Assembly (NCBI GenBank): GCA_039933635.1
Contig: JBDTNQ010000017.1
Location: forward strand, 1-50,144
Length of the DNA stretch: 50,144 nucleotides
Direction of reading: 5' to 3'
Source of the DNA: JBDTNQ01 sp039933635
GTDB lineage: Bacteria; Acidobacteriota; Vicinamibacteria; Vicinamibacterales; SCN-69-37
The notes under the pieces were generated by a model. That model was not told the origin of the DNA. It ran no database searches and saw only the letters and a program-made list of their open reading frames with translations. Shown piece by piece: positions 1-8,836 of the stretch; the stretch's first letter is position 1, and each line of letters starts with the position of its first letter. The position numbers were made by a program, and so were the translations under genes.

Positions 1-2259
1 CAGACCGCCGCGCTCGAACGGCAGCGTCGCGAGAGCACGCTCTGCCAGGCCGTCGAGCACCTGTCGGAGTTGTCGGACGTCACCGTTGGCCGCGCGGAGC
101 TCGCGCGTCTGACGGAATCCTGGCGCGCGCTCGGCGCGTCGGACGCAGCGGCCCTCGAGCGTTTCACGCAGGCGTCCGTCACTGCGGAGGCCGCCTTCGT
201 GCGCCGCGATCGCGAGGCCGAGGAAGCCGCCGATCGTCAGCGCGCGCGCGCCGAGGCTATTGCGACCCGCATCGCGCTCTGCGAGCGCGTCGAGACGCTG
301 GATGGCGACGACGTGCTGGCGCAGTTGGTCCCAATCGAAGAGGAATGGCGGTCGCTTCTCCCGCTCGTCGGCCACGGCCCGGAGGCCGACCGACTGGGAG
401 AGCGATTCGCCCGGGCGGTCGCCGCGTGCCGTAAACGGCATGAGATGGGCGCTCAGCTGGTCGAGACACGTGCGTCTCTCGAGGCGCTCGTGACTGAAGC
501 GGAAGGCCTGGCGTCTCTCGAAGATGCTGCCGCCGCCGAGACCCGCTGGCAGTCCCTCAGCCGCGAGGCACGCGGTCTGACCGCTATTCTGGATGGCGCA
601 TCCCGGCCCGCCGCCGATCTCGCCGAGCGGATGCAGGCGGTCTCAGCCGTCTGGGCCGCCAGGGATGCGGCCCGCGAGGCCGATGCCGACAAGGCGCGGC
701 AGGGCGTCGTCACGCAGTTGCAGCGTCTCATCGAACGCGCGCGTCGCGTGTCGGAGTCCGACAACATCACCCTTCGCGAGGGCGAGCGGTTGATGCGGGA
801 CATCACCGCCGGCCTCGAGGCGGCCGCGCACGCGGGTTCGTCCAGCGAGCTCGACCAGACCGCCGCGTCCCTTCGGACGATGCAGGAAACGGTCGCGCCA
901 CGCGTGCACGAGCTGCGTGAGCTCGACGAGTGGCGCCGGTTCGCCAATGCGCAACGCCAGGAACAGCTCATCGGCATGGCCGAGGCCATCGTCGGCTCGC
1001 TGAAGGCGGACGAAGAGGCGGCCAAGCCATCGGACCTCGCGGCCACAGCCCGCGCCTTGCGCGAGTTGCACGCCGAGTGGCAGCTGGTCGCCGAGGCGCC
1101 GCGTCAGGTCGCGCAGCGGCTCTGGGATCGCTTCCGCACGGCCACGGATTTCATCCGCGCCCGCTGTGAAACGTACTTCGCACAGCGTCGGCAGGAACGC
1201 GCGGCGTCGGCCGACAAGCGCACGGCGCTCGTCGAGGAGGCCGAACAGCTCGCCGAATCAACGGATTGGGCCAAAACCGCAGCGCGTTTCCAGACGATGC
1301 AGGCCGAGTGGCAGGCGCTGGGCCGCCTCGTCGCCGATCAGGATCGCACGCTCGCCCAGCGGTTCCGCGCGGCCGGCAACGCCTTCTTCGCCCGTCGTCG
1401 TGAGGATCTGCTGGATCGTAAGAAGGTGTGGACCGACAACCTGACGCGCAAGGAAGCCTTGTGCGCGCAGGCGGAGGCCCTGGCGGACTCGACCGAGTGG
1501 GACGTGACCGCCGCGGAAATGAAGCGTCTGCAGTCTGAGTGGAAGACCATCGGACCCGTCCGCAAGAACAAGTCCGAGGTCATCTGGACGCGGTTCCGTG
1601 CCGCCGCGGATCGCTTCTTCGAGCGCTACCACCATCGTCACGAAATCGGACTGGCCACGAAGCTGGCTGAACGGGAGGCCCTCGTGGTCACCCTCGAGTC
1701 GCTCGCCGCGGTTGCGGAAGCGCCGTCCGATCTCGCCGAGCAGGTGCATCAGGTGCGCGGCGCATGGACGCGCGGCGTGCCCGTGCCGGTACCAGGGATG
1801 AAGCAGCTGTCAGAGCGCTGGCAGGCCGCGATGGGCCGCCTGATGACGGATCGGCCCGACGCGTTCCTGGGTACCGATCTCGATCCGGCCACGGTCATCC
1901 GGAAGATGGAGAAGCTGGTGCTCCGCGTCGAGGCCCTCGCCCAGGACGCCGAACGGCCCCAGGCGTCGAAACTGTCCGCGACCGAGCTGTTGGCGGCGAA
2001 GCTGCGCTCGGCGCTGGCGAACAACGCGATGGGCGGCCGCGCGGCGGAAGAAACCAAGACGCGCGCGACGCACGACGCTGTCCGCGAGGCTCAGGCGGCG
2101 TGGCATCGGCTGCCGCCGGTCGAAAACCCCGAGGGCCGCGGTTACGCGATGCGGTTCCGCGAAGCCTGCCGCCGTCTGGCGGGCGACGACCGACGGCCGA
2201 AACCGCAGGCTCCACGTCAGGCGCCGCGGCAGGACGATCGGGAGCCGGCCACGGTGTAG
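1..2259 (+). CDS. DUF349 domain-containing protein (5' end outside window)
   Basis: The reading frame is open from base 1 with no stop, so the gene begins upstream; a TTG at 70 is only an internal candidate. 752 residues are visible. The protein is almost entirely charged helix, with repeated modules in which a W-x-x-LG turn is followed by a W-x-RFR-A-x-(D/N)-x-FF segment; clear copies lie around window residues 390-470 and 470-550. This is the DUF349 signature, which occurs in tandem copies in long coiled proteins of unknown function. The C-terminus is a short Pro/Gln/Arg-rich tail. No signal peptide or membrane segment is visible in this part. The gene is convergent with the MFS gene. Family assignment is firm; molecular function is not known. 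Confidence 0.85.
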   Translation, partial: QTAALERQRRESTLCQAVEHLSELSDVTVGRAELARLTESWRALGASDAAALERFTQASVTAEAAFVRRDREAEEAADRQRARAEAIATRIALCERVETLDGDDVLAQLVPIEEEWRSLLPLVGHGPEADRLGERFARAVAACRKRHEMGAQLVETRASLEALVTEAEGLASLEDAAAAETRWQSLSREARGLTAILDGASRPAADLAERMQAVSAVWAARDAAREADADKARQGVVTQLQRLIERARRVSESDNITLREGERLMRDITAGLEAAAHAGSSSELDQTAASLRTMQETVAPRVHELRELDEWRRFANAQRQEQLIGMAEAIVGSLKADEEAAKPSDLAATARALRELHAEWQLVAEAPRQVAQRLWDRFRTATDFIRARCETYFAQRRQERAASADKRTALVEEAEQLAESTDWAKTAARFQTMQAEWQALGRLVADQDRTLAQRFRAAGNAFFARRREDLLDRKKVWTDNLTRKEALCAQAEALADSTEWDVTAAEMKRLQSEWKTIGPVRKNKSEVIWTRFRAAADRFFERYHHRHEIGLATKLAEREALVVTLESLAAVAEAPSDLAEQVHQVRGAWTRGVPVPVPGMKQLSERWQAAMGRLMTDRPDAFLGTDLDPATVIRKMEKLVLRVEALAQDAERPQASKLSATELLAAKLRSALANNAMGGRAAEETKTRATHDAVREAQAAWHRLPPVENPEGRGYAMRFREACRRLAGDDRRPKPQAPRQAPRQDDREPATV

Positions 2260-2300
2260 GAGGTCGACCAAAGCTCGCCGCCCTCGCGACGGCAGGATTA

Positions 2301-2316
2301 CACGCGGGAACGCGTG
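2301..2316. terminator. Possible hairpin between convergent genes
   Basis: A perfect 6-bp stem CACGCG/CGCGTG closes a GGAA tetraloop in the 103-bp gap between the convergent DUF349 and MFS genes. No T-run follows on either strand, so an intrinsic terminator is only a weak guess. Confidence 0.25.
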
Positions 2317-2362
2317 CGCGGGGCACTGGCCGAAAAGAAGCGGGCCTGCGCGTCCTTGACGA

Positions 2363-3565
2363 TCATGCGGCTTGTTGCGAAGTCGTGGCGTCGTGAAAGT
2401 GCAGCCGCCGCTCGGCGAACAGGAAGTACGGCATCGCGAGCGCCGCAATCAGGCCCGCCCCGGCGATCGCCCACCGGAACCCGAATGTGTGTGCGGCGAC
2501 GCCAAAAAGCGACGCGCCGGATCCGATCCCCGTATCGAAGGCCGCCAACATGGCACCGAACGCCGCCCCGCGGCGTCGTGTGGGTACGTGGGCCAGCACG
2601 TAGGACGTGAAGGACGGCTGCATCAAACCGAAGCCGGCGCCGAAAATGAGCGCCGCGATGGCGAACGACGTACGCCCATTCGCGACCGCGAGCGCCACGA
2701 GGCCGATCGCCGGCACCGCGAGGCTGGGCACAAGCACACGCCTCGGGCCGATCGTGTCCAGCGCCCGGCCGATCGTCACACGGCCGATGATCACGGCGAT
2801 GGCCACCATCATCAGGAACAAGCTCCGCGGCGACACGCCCAGCTCATCCGCGTAGAGCGCGGAAAAGCTCGTCAGCGCGCCGTACCCGAACGAAATCACC
2901 ATCGTGGTGATCGACAGCCAGAACACACGCCACTCCACGTGGGCCCGGACGAATTCGCCGATCGAGACCGGCCACGTCTCCGGTTCGTGGTCTTCAATGT
3001 GCGCGTCGACCCGGTCGTCCGGAAGCGCCCACGCGATGATTGCCATCAACAGGTTCAGCCCGGCCATCTCGAAACACAGGGTGTTCCATCCGTGCCGATA
3101 GACCAGGAACCCGATGACGGGGGCCGTGCCGGCCGCGAGCATGGTCGACAGGCCCCAATAACTGAGTCCCTCGGCACGTCGCGAGGCGGGAATGGTCGCC
3201 GTCATATAGGCGCCGGAGGCCGCGAGGAGAGCGGACCAGATGGCGCCGTGCATCAGCACCACACCCAGCATCAGGCGGTAGTCGTCGATGAAGGCGTAGC
3301 TGACCGAGAAGACGGCGAGGACGAGGGACACCGAAATCAATACAGGACGATGGCCGATGCGGTCGCTGATCACGCCGGTGATGGGACCCGTGGCGGCGGA
3401 GGAGAAGGTCAGGAACCCGTGAAACAGACCGGCCACGGCGGTCGACCCCCCGAGCGCCAACACCCGGTACGGCGCGGTTGGCAGCAACTGGAACACGGAC
3501 GCGAACACCGTGAAGGTGTAGCAGAACATGATGCAGAAGCGCGGCGTGAACAGGCGTTCCGGCAT
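2363..3565 (-). CDS. MFS transporter
   Basis: 400 residues with about twelve hydrophobic segments, the usual size and topology of a major facilitator superfamily permease. The loop between TM2 and TM3 carries an MFS motif-A-like stretch (GVISDRIGHRP, about residues 63-73), and the second half has a weaker copy (GRALDTIGPRR). Substrate cannot be read from sequence; the general style is that of a drug or metabolite exporter. The ATG start at 3565 is supported by a TATACT element ending 9 nt upstream, with no Shine-Dalgarno, so the transcript is probably leaderless. The gene is transcribed alone, divergent from the 165-residue protein at 3662 and convergent with the DUF349 gene. Confidence 0.85.
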   Translation of the reverse strand: MPERLFTPRFCIMFCYTFTVFASVFQLLPTAPYRVLALGGSTAVAGLFHGFLTFSSAATGPITGVISDRIGHRPVLISVSLVLAVFSVSYAFIDDYRLMLGVVLMHGAIWSALLAASGAYMTATIPASRRAEGLSYWGLSTMLAAGTAPVIGFLVYRHGWNTLCFEMAGLNLLMAIIAWALPDDRVDAHIEDHEPETWPVSIGEFVRAHVEWRVFWLSITTMVISFGYGALTSFSALYADELGVSPRSLFLMMVAIAVIIGRVTIGRALDTIGPRRVLVPSLAVPAIGLVALAVANGRTSFAIAALIFGAGFGLMQPSFTSYVLAHVPTRRRGAAFGAMLAAFDTGIGSGASLFGVAAHTFGFRWAIAGAGLIAALAMPYFLFAERRLHFHDATTSQQAA

Positions 3566-3574
3566 GAGTAAGGC

Positions 3575-3582
3575 AGTATAGC
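3575..3582. promoter_or_regulatory. Symmetric -10 octamer AGTATAGC
   Basis: On the minus strand it reads TATACT (3580-3575) ending 9 nt before the MFS ATG. On the plus strand the same bases read TATAGC (3577-3582). No convincing -35 is seen. The identical octamer, inverted, lies at 11265-11272 between two other divergent genes. Confidence 0.5.
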
Positions 3583-3647
3583 CGTCACGTCCGCACAGCC
3601 AGTCCGGCCCGGAAGGCGGCGAGTTACGGCGAGTCGGGCTCGCCTGT

Positions 3648-3653
3648 TAAGAT
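3648..3653 (+). promoter_or_regulatory. -10 element TAAGAT, extended (TGT before it)
   Basis: TAAGAT is preceded by TGT (extended -10 form) and ends 8 nt before the ATG at 3662. A weak -35 (TTACGG, 3624-3629) sits 18 nt upstream. The predicted transcription start is at or next to the start codon. Confidence 0.5.
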
Positions 3654-3661
3654 CAACGCCT

Positions 3662-4159
3662 ATGTCCGATCGTCCGTCTCAGCTCTGGAAGAACATGCCG
3701 TCAGACAAGCGGGTCGAGGCTGCGGAGGCCTTCTGGCGCGACACCGAGTCGCAGGATATTCAGGCCCAGCATGCCGAGGCGTTGGTCGCGCTGGCCAAGC
3801 GGCTCAACTTCCGGATGCGCACGCTCCAGACGCTACCGGTGGAGCGGCGGGCGAAGCACCTGGCGCAGCTTGGCGACGTGTCGGACCCGGTCGCGACCCG
3901 CGCGCTCATTGCGTATCACTTCGCCACCAAACGGCCGCTGATGGGCGCCTTCCTCGACGCACTCGGCATCACCCACGAGGAGGGACTGATCTCCGAGGAA
4001 CAGGTGACGCCGCCGACCGCCGATCGTCTCGCCGCGGCGGTGGCGACCCTCAAGGGTTCGTTCGACGAGACTGACGTCGACCTCTACCTGCGCACGCTCG
4101 CGACACTCGATGGTGAGACGTGGACGCATCTCGCCGACGTGTTGAAACCGTCACACTGA
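3662..4159 (+). CDS. Hypothetical protein, 165 residues
   Basis: Family not recognised. The protein is soluble, with no signal peptide or membrane segment, and is mostly predicted helix rich in Ala, Leu and Arg. Residues 1-30 hold the phrase LWKNMPSDKRVEAAEAFWRD; the middle (about 45-95) is a basic helical stretch and the C-terminal part (about 120-165) ends DVLKPSH. An extended -10 lies 8 nt before the ATG, with no Shine-Dalgarno. The secreted protein at 4224 follows in the same direction after 64 nt, so the two may be co-transcribed. Codon use is normal for the window and the frame is uninterrupted, so it is probably a real gene. Confidence 0.7.
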   Translation: MSDRPSQLWKNMPSDKRVEAAEAFWRDTESQDIQAQHAEALVALAKRLNFRMRTLQTLPVERRAKHLAQLGDVSDPVATRALIAYHFATKRPLMGAFLDALGITHEEGLISEEQVTPPTADRLAAAVATLKGSFDETDVDLYLRTLATLDGETWTHLADVLKPSH

Positions 4160-4223
4160 GTCCCCGCCTGGACGCCGTGGTACGTGACTTGCTGTTCGAC
4201 TGCGTGGCGACAGAAGGCGTCTT

Positions 4224-4769
4224 ATGGTTCAGATGAGATCACGCGGAGTTCCTCGTCGGGCGGCCGCCTTCGTGCTGGCGGGGGCACTGGCGCTCGGCTC
4301 GGTGCATCTGACCGCGCAGGGCACTCCCACCCCGGCGCCGCCGGGCGCTACCGGCTCGGCAGTGTCGGAGGCGGATCTCAGTCGGATTCGCAAGGCGCTT
4401 CAGACGCCGGCCACGCTGAATCTGGACGAAAACCAGCTCCGCTACTACGTGCGCATTCTCGCGCAGCGGCCGAATTTCCTGGATTTCATGAAGGGCTACG
4501 ACTTCAAGAACGGACCCACGCGCCGCGGGAATCCCATGACGCACCAGGAATTTCTCGCGATGGTGACGCCGAAGGAAATGAACAGTTCCGGCGGCATCAC
4601 GGCCATGGAGACCCTGCAGTTCGCGTTCACGAACTGGCTGGGTCAATCGCTGGTGAAGAAGGCGATCGAGGATCTGCGCAACGCGAAGTCCGAACGCGAG
4701 ATTCAGGAGATTCGCGACCGAATCGATCGGGAGCTCGCCGCGCTCAGGCCTCCCGGCGGGAGCAACTAG
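4224..4769 (+). CDS. Putative secreted protein, 181 residues
   Basis: The N-terminus has a signal peptide pattern: basic residues (about 5-12), a hydrophobic Ala/Leu core (about 13-28) and a likely cleavage near VHLTAQG. A Pro/Thr/Ala linker follows, then a helical domain (about 45-175) without recognised motifs. No lipobox is seen. The ATG at 4224 has an upstream AGAAGG (4211-4216, 7 nt spacing) that fits a Shine-Dalgarno; a second in-frame ATG lies at 4233. The last 26 bp overlap the 3' end of the convergent ferredoxin-like gene. Function unknown; export is inferred from the N-terminus only. Confidence 0.65.
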   Translation: MVQMRSRGVPRRAAAFVLAGALALGSVHLTAQGTPTPAPPGATGSAVSEADLSRIRKALQTPATLNLDENQLRYYVRILAQRPNFLDFMKGYDFKNGPTRRGNPMTHQEFLAMVTPKEMNSSGGITAMETLQFAFTNWLGQSLVKKAIEDLRNAKSEREIQEIRDRIDRELAALRPPGGSN

Positions 4770-5700
4770 CGAAAACGCCGTTCCAGGGCGGGATGACGAT
4801 CGACACCGCGCCGTGTGCGCGCGCCTGACACGCAAGGCGAATCAGCGGCCGTTCCTCGGCTGAGTCCAGATAACCGAATACCTTCATCCGGCGTCGCTCA
4901 TCCCGATCGACGACGGGCGACAGTTTCTCAGCGCCGCCGAGCACACCAATCCAGCACGTGCCGCAGGACGCGGCGCGACACTCGACGGGAATCGGGCCTT
5001 CATCCGGCGTGCAGCGCGGATCGCGTGAGTGGTACTCGCGCTTGTCGGTGCGCGCGCCGCTGGCAATTTCCTGCCCCTCGATGAGCGTGAACTTCGCCTC
5101 CGGCTCGGCTTCGTCGAAGGTGACGCTCCATAGTTTCTTCAACCCCCGCGTGAACCCGAGGAGGCCCTGCCAGTCGTCTCGCGCGCGCGTCTTCAGCACC
5201 TGATGCGGCGACATCGCCCGCGCCCGGTCGCTCAAGTGAATGGTTCCCGGCGCGTCCGCAAATGCAGCGGGTCCGACCTGCCGCAGCGTCATGAGCAGCA
5301 CGGCGGCGATTCCCAGCAGGAACTCGCGGTCGACCCGCGCGGTGCGTCCGGCCGCCTCCGCGAACGCGCTGACCAGCGCCGCAAGATCTTCGGGCAGCAC
5401 GTCAGACGGCCGCTGGATGGCCGCCTTGACCTGAGGCCAGTAGCGATGTGCGAACAGGAACCGATGGGACGAATCGATCTGGTCCGCGAGGCGCCACTTC
5501 CCCATCAGACCCAACTTCCGCGCAAGCGCCGCTTCGTCTTCGGCTTCCGCCAACGCCAGATGCAAGTCGAGCGGATAGAACGCGAACCAGATTCGCGTAC
5601 CGTTCCGGTCGATCGGGTGGATTTCGGCAGAGAGCTTATCGATGGCGGTCCGCCACGCGAGGGCGTCGTAGCGGCACAGCTGGGCGTAGAGCGCGTTCAT
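4744..5700 (-). CDS. Protein with C-terminal [2Fe-2S] ferredoxin-like domain
   Basis: 318 residues. The C-terminal third (about 195-310) carries C-x4-C-x2-C (ECRAASCGTCW) and a fourth cysteine 41 residues later (RLACQA), then a beta-strand ending with VSIVIPPW. This is the order of ligands in plant-type ferredoxins, although the last spacing is longer than the usual 29 or so. The N-terminal 190 residues are helical, contain ArgAspTrp-rich stretches and match no domain I can name. The gene is last in a five-gene minus-strand operon and starts 7 nt after the NAGPA gene. An electron-transfer role is inferred from the cluster motif; the partner is not visible. Confidence 0.7.
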   Translation of the reverse strand: MNALYAQLCRYDALAWRTAIDKLSAEIHPIDRNGTRIWFAFYPLDLHLALAEAEDEAALARKLGLMGKWRLADQIDSSHRFLFAHRYWPQVKAAIQRPSDVLPEDLAALVSAFAEAAGRTARVDREFLLGIAAVLLMTLRQVGPAAFADAPGTIHLSDRARAMSPHQVLKTRARDDWQGLLGFTRGLKKLWSVTFDEAEPEAKFTLIEGQEIASGARTDKREYHSRDPRCTPDEGPIPVECRAASCGTCWIGVLGGAEKLSPVVDRDERRRMKVFGYLDSAEERPLIRLACQARAHGAVSIVIPPWNGVFASCSRREA

Positions 5701-5707
5701 GCAACCG

Positions 5708-6877
5708 TCATTCTACCCGGCCTCGGCCGGTGACGATGAGGGCATCCCCCACAGGGCGGGCACCTGCGGGGTCTGACGGCTTGTTCACCACCTGCCCCTT
5801 CACCACCATGGTGGTCGATCCCCCGCCGTCCAGGTTCAGCGCGTCGGTCAGCTGCAGCCGATCCGCCAGGCGCTGAAGGTCGGCGAAGGTCATGCCGACG
5901 CTGTAGGTCGGCAGGCGTCCGTCGACCGCCGCGAGCCACACCTGTCCGTGGGTGTCGACGCCGATAAGCGTCCGGGGATGCCGGCCGGCCGTAAACGCGT
6001 CTCCGGCCAGGCCCTCGGCCTTCCAATCGCTCAGCACGACCCCAGCGTGCCGCAGAAGGCCCGCGCCGGCGACGATGTCGGCGGCCGACTCGAAGGTGTC
6101 CACCGGCAGGCCGCGCGCGCTCCTCCAGCCCGTCGTCATGGTGACTTCGACATCCTCAGTGAGCGCCGTCAAGGCGGGCGGCAACGTGGTCCCGCCGTAT
6201 GACAACACCGCGCCGTGGCGCGGGATGCGGCTCCGTCCCACGCCCGGGCGCATTGCGGTCACGCGCATGGGCTGGCCATCCAGCACCCACTCGGTGCCCG
6301 TCGGCGCCGTATCCGTGTCCGCGTGGTACGCCGGCGTGTAGAGCATCAGGCGTCCACGCTCGCGGGTCGTGTCCACGCCATCGATCGGCACGGACCACGC
6401 GTGCCCGTCGGCCGTGAACGTCAGCGTCATCTTGGCCGCGAGTTGATCGAACGTGAAGATCTGGTGGGCGCCAGGCGGGTTGTTCACGATCACCACGCCC
6501 TTGGACGCGGTGCTGTCGCTGACGAGCTCGCCTGCCACCTTCAGCAGACCGAGCGGCTCGCCGTTGGCGTTGAAGTAGCCGCCATTCACCGCGGCGAGGG
6601 CGCCTCGGCGCGCAGCGATGTCGACGACCGATTCCGCGTCGACGACTTCGTCGTTTGAGAGGGCCACGGCCACGTGCGCGTCAGCCGGATCGATCTTCAG
6701 CAGGAACACGGCGATGGGGCCGGCCCCGTCCACGAGGCTTTCGTCCGCCGCACGGTAGAAGACGACGCCGGGCGCCACGGCCTCTGCCGTGCCCAGCCAG
6801 GAACTTGCGGACTGAGACGCGCAGGCGGTGAGACACCCCAGCAACACCGCGCCGATCGATCGGCAGAACGTGCGCAT
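5708..6877 (-). CDS. Phosphodiester glycosidase (NAGPA/DUF2233) family lipoprotein
   Basis: 389 residues. Residues 1-19 form a lipoprotein signal with lipobox L16-T-A-C19, so the mature protein is probably anchored in a membrane facing the periplasm. The body has NAGPA-family landmarks: AAVNGGYFNANGEPLG (about 90-105) and, near the C-terminus, ALNLDGGGSTTMVVKG followed by a VGDAL strand. The human relative removes N-acetylglucosamine from a phosphodiester, and bacterial relatives act on phosphodiester-linked sugars of envelope polymers. The substrate here is unknown. The start lies 4 nt after the DPP III stop, so translation is probably coupled. Confidence 0.8.
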   Translation of the reverse strand: MRTFCRSIGAVLLGCLTACASQSASSWLGTAEAVAPGVVFYRAADESLVDGAGPIAVFLLKIDPADAHVAVALSNDEVVDAESVVDIAARRGALAAVNGGYFNANGEPLGLLKVAGELVSDSTASKGVVIVNNPPGAHQIFTFDQLAAKMTLTFTADGHAWSVPIDGVDTTRERGRLMLYTPAYHADTDTAPTGTEWVLDGQPMRVTAMRPGVGRSRIPRHGAVLSYGGTTLPPALTALTEDVEVTMTTGWRSARGLPVDTFESAADIVAGAGLLRHAGVVLSDWKAEGLAGDAFTAGRHPRTLIGVDTHGQVWLAAVDGRLPTYSVGMTFADLQRLADRLQLTDALNLDGGGSTTMVVKGQVVNKPSDPAGARPVGDALIVTGRGRVE

Positions 6878-6881
6878 GCCG

Positions 6882-8831
6882 TTACGCCCGCCTGGACATG
6901 CCCTCGGCCCGGCGTCCGGAGTACTCGAGCATCTGGGTGGTCAAATCCTGCGGATAGGAGATACGCACGTCGGCGATGTGGCCGCGGTCATCGATGACCG
7001 GCTCGAGACGCGGCTGGACGAAGCCCGTGTAGGACGGCAGGTTCAAGCGATCGACGCGCCGGACGACCTCATCGCGCAGCGCCGGATCGAAGTGGGTGCC
7101 GTGTTCCTCGAGCAGCGCCATGGCCGCATCGTAGTCCCCTTCCGACTTGACGCGCTGCACTTCGGCGAGCAGGCGCGCGACACCCTCACGAAACGCCTCG
7201 ACGCTCGCCATCACGTAGTAGGTCTTGCCGTCCCGTTCGCGGACGTCGATCGCCTCGCTGTTGGCGAGCAACCACCGGACGATCATCTGCCGGTTACGCA
7301 TGTGGTCTTCCTCGATCGTGGTGCCCTCGCGGACGCGCCGCAATTGCACCAGCGCATTTCGCGCGTAGGCTTCGTACTCCGCCTGGACGATTTCATCCTG
7401 ATGCGCCGCCGGCAACAACCCGACCTCCGCGATGCGGGGCTCGGACACGAAGTAGAGCGCCACCAGGTCTGCGCGTGCTTCCTCAATCGACGAGTAGGTC
7501 TCTTTCAGCGCCAGCTGCGGCTGCCCTTCGAGCCGCTCTGCCACGCGGCCGGACCCATGCCCCAGCACTTCGTGAATGGCCGTCGTCACCTCGCCGGCGA
7601 CGGCGCCCCACGTCTCGGCGCGCGCGACCTCCTCCTCCGACCAGCAGAATTCCTGCCGATAGCTCGGCGGCAGCGATTTCTCGTACGCCTCGTTGACATT
7701 CGCGAGCGACACCGACTTGCTGCCGTACTGCTCGCGAATCCGCTGATCGTTTGGCAGGTTGATCCCAATGGCCGTCGTCGGTCCCGCCTCCCCCGTTTCG
7801 ACGATGACGTCGATGGCGCGGGCGGTGACGCCGACGACATCCGTGCGACGCCACTGAGGATCCCAGGGCATTCGAGCCTCGAACCAGCCGGCCGCCTCGG
7901 CCAGGCGGTGCAGCCCCTTGGTCTTTTCCGGGTTCACGTAACACACGATGGCTTCCCACGCACCCTTCACGCCGCGCGCATCGAGGTAGTTCTCGATGAA
8001 GCCGTTGATCGTGTCGATGGGTGAATCCTTGTCGGCCACCCAGGCGATGTCGTACTGGACGCGATCTTCGTCGTCGCCCGAGAGGTAGAACCGAATCAGC
8101 GCCTCGAGCGCCTTGCGCATCGGTTGCGGCGCGTAGGGCAGCGCCGAGCGGAGGTGTTCGACGATCCTCGAGATCGCATCGCCGTACCGTCCGCCGGCGC
8201 GATACACCTCTTCGACGAGGGATCCGTCGCGCTTGACGAGTCTCGAGTTCACCGGAAACTTCTCCGCGAAGCCCTCGAGATCCGCCATGACCACGCCGGT
8301 ATACAGGTTGTTGGCGCTCGCCGTGAGGATGTCGAGATTCCCCCCCGGTGACTTCGACGTGACCATCGGGTCGACCGTGGGATCGAAGAAGGGCCCGTCG
8401 AGGCGATCGAGCAGGGCCTGCAGTGATTCGCCGTCACGCATCGGCAATGGAGCGCCGCGCTGTTGCGCGAGCGTCGCGAGTTCACGGAACGCTTCGCGCG
8501 AGCAGCCCGGCACGAACTTGCGCGCCGTCATGCTGTTGTGCGGGCCGGAGTTGATCCAGAACAGCTTCGTGTAGCGATGCACCTGCGCCAGCGCGTCGGC
8601 CAGTCCAGCGTCGGCCGGTGACACGTGGGTCAGGATGGCCTCGAGCACGCTGCGCATGTCGAGCGCGTGCCGGTACCGCTGGTCGTAGTAGATGTCACGC
8701 CCCGCGAGCGCGGCCTGATAAAGGTGCCAAGCCAGGATCTTCTGGTCGACGGTGAGGGCGTCGAAGCCGTCGGCGTAGTACTGCACGACCGCGGCATCGC
8801 CGACCTGCTCGAGAAGGTACTTTCGGGACAT
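6882..8831 (-). CDS. Dipeptidyl-peptidase III family (M49) zinc peptidase
   Basis: 649 residues. The zinc motif of family M49 is present as HEVLGH at residues 420-425, with the second motif EEARAD at 450-455 supplying the third ligand. The 30-residue spacing between the motifs resembles bacterial (Bacteroides-type) DPP III rather than the wider spacing of the eukaryotic enzyme. DPP III removes dipeptides from the N-terminus of oligopeptides. No signal peptide is seen, so a cytoplasmic location is likely. The gene starts 5 nt after the beta-CASP gene and is followed 4 nt later by the NAGPA gene. Such proteins are sometimes mislabelled as dihydrofolate reductase; nothing in the sequence supports that. 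Confidence 0.85.
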   Translation of the reverse strand: MSRKYLLEQVGDAAVVQYYADGFDALTVDQKILAWHLYQAALAGRDIYYDQRYRHALDMRSVLEAILTHVSPADAGLADALAQVHRYTKLFWINSGPHNSMTARKFVPGCSREAFRELATLAQQRGAPLPMRDGESLQALLDRLDGPFFDPTVDPMVTSKSPGGNLDILTASANNLYTGVVMADLEGFAEKFPVNSRLVKRDGSLVEEVYRAGGRYGDAISRIVEHLRSALPYAPQPMRKALEALIRFYLSGDDEDRVQYDIAWVADKDSPIDTINGFIENYLDARGVKGAWEAIVCYVNPEKTKGLHRLAEAAGWFEARMPWDPQWRRTDVVGVTARAIDVIVETGEAGPTTAIGINLPNDQRIREQYGSKSVSLANVNEAYEKSLPPSYRQEFCWSEEEVARAETWGAVAGEVTTAIHEVLGHGSGRVAERLEGQPQLALKETYSSIEEARADLVALYFVSEPRIAEVGLLPAAHQDEIVQAEYEAYARNALVQLRRVREGTTIEEDHMRNRQMIVRWLLANSEAIDVRERDGKTYYVMASVEAFREGVARLLAEVQRVKSEGDYDAAMALLEEHGTHFDPALRDEVVRRVDRLNLPSYTGFVQPRLEPVIDDRGHIADVRISYPQDLTTQMLEYSGRRAEGMSRRA

Positions 8832-8836
8832 GGGTC

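Noticed and set aside
2372..3571. 399-residue plus-strand frame
   Set aside because: Antisense shadow of the MFS permease; translation is hydrophilic low-complexity sequence.
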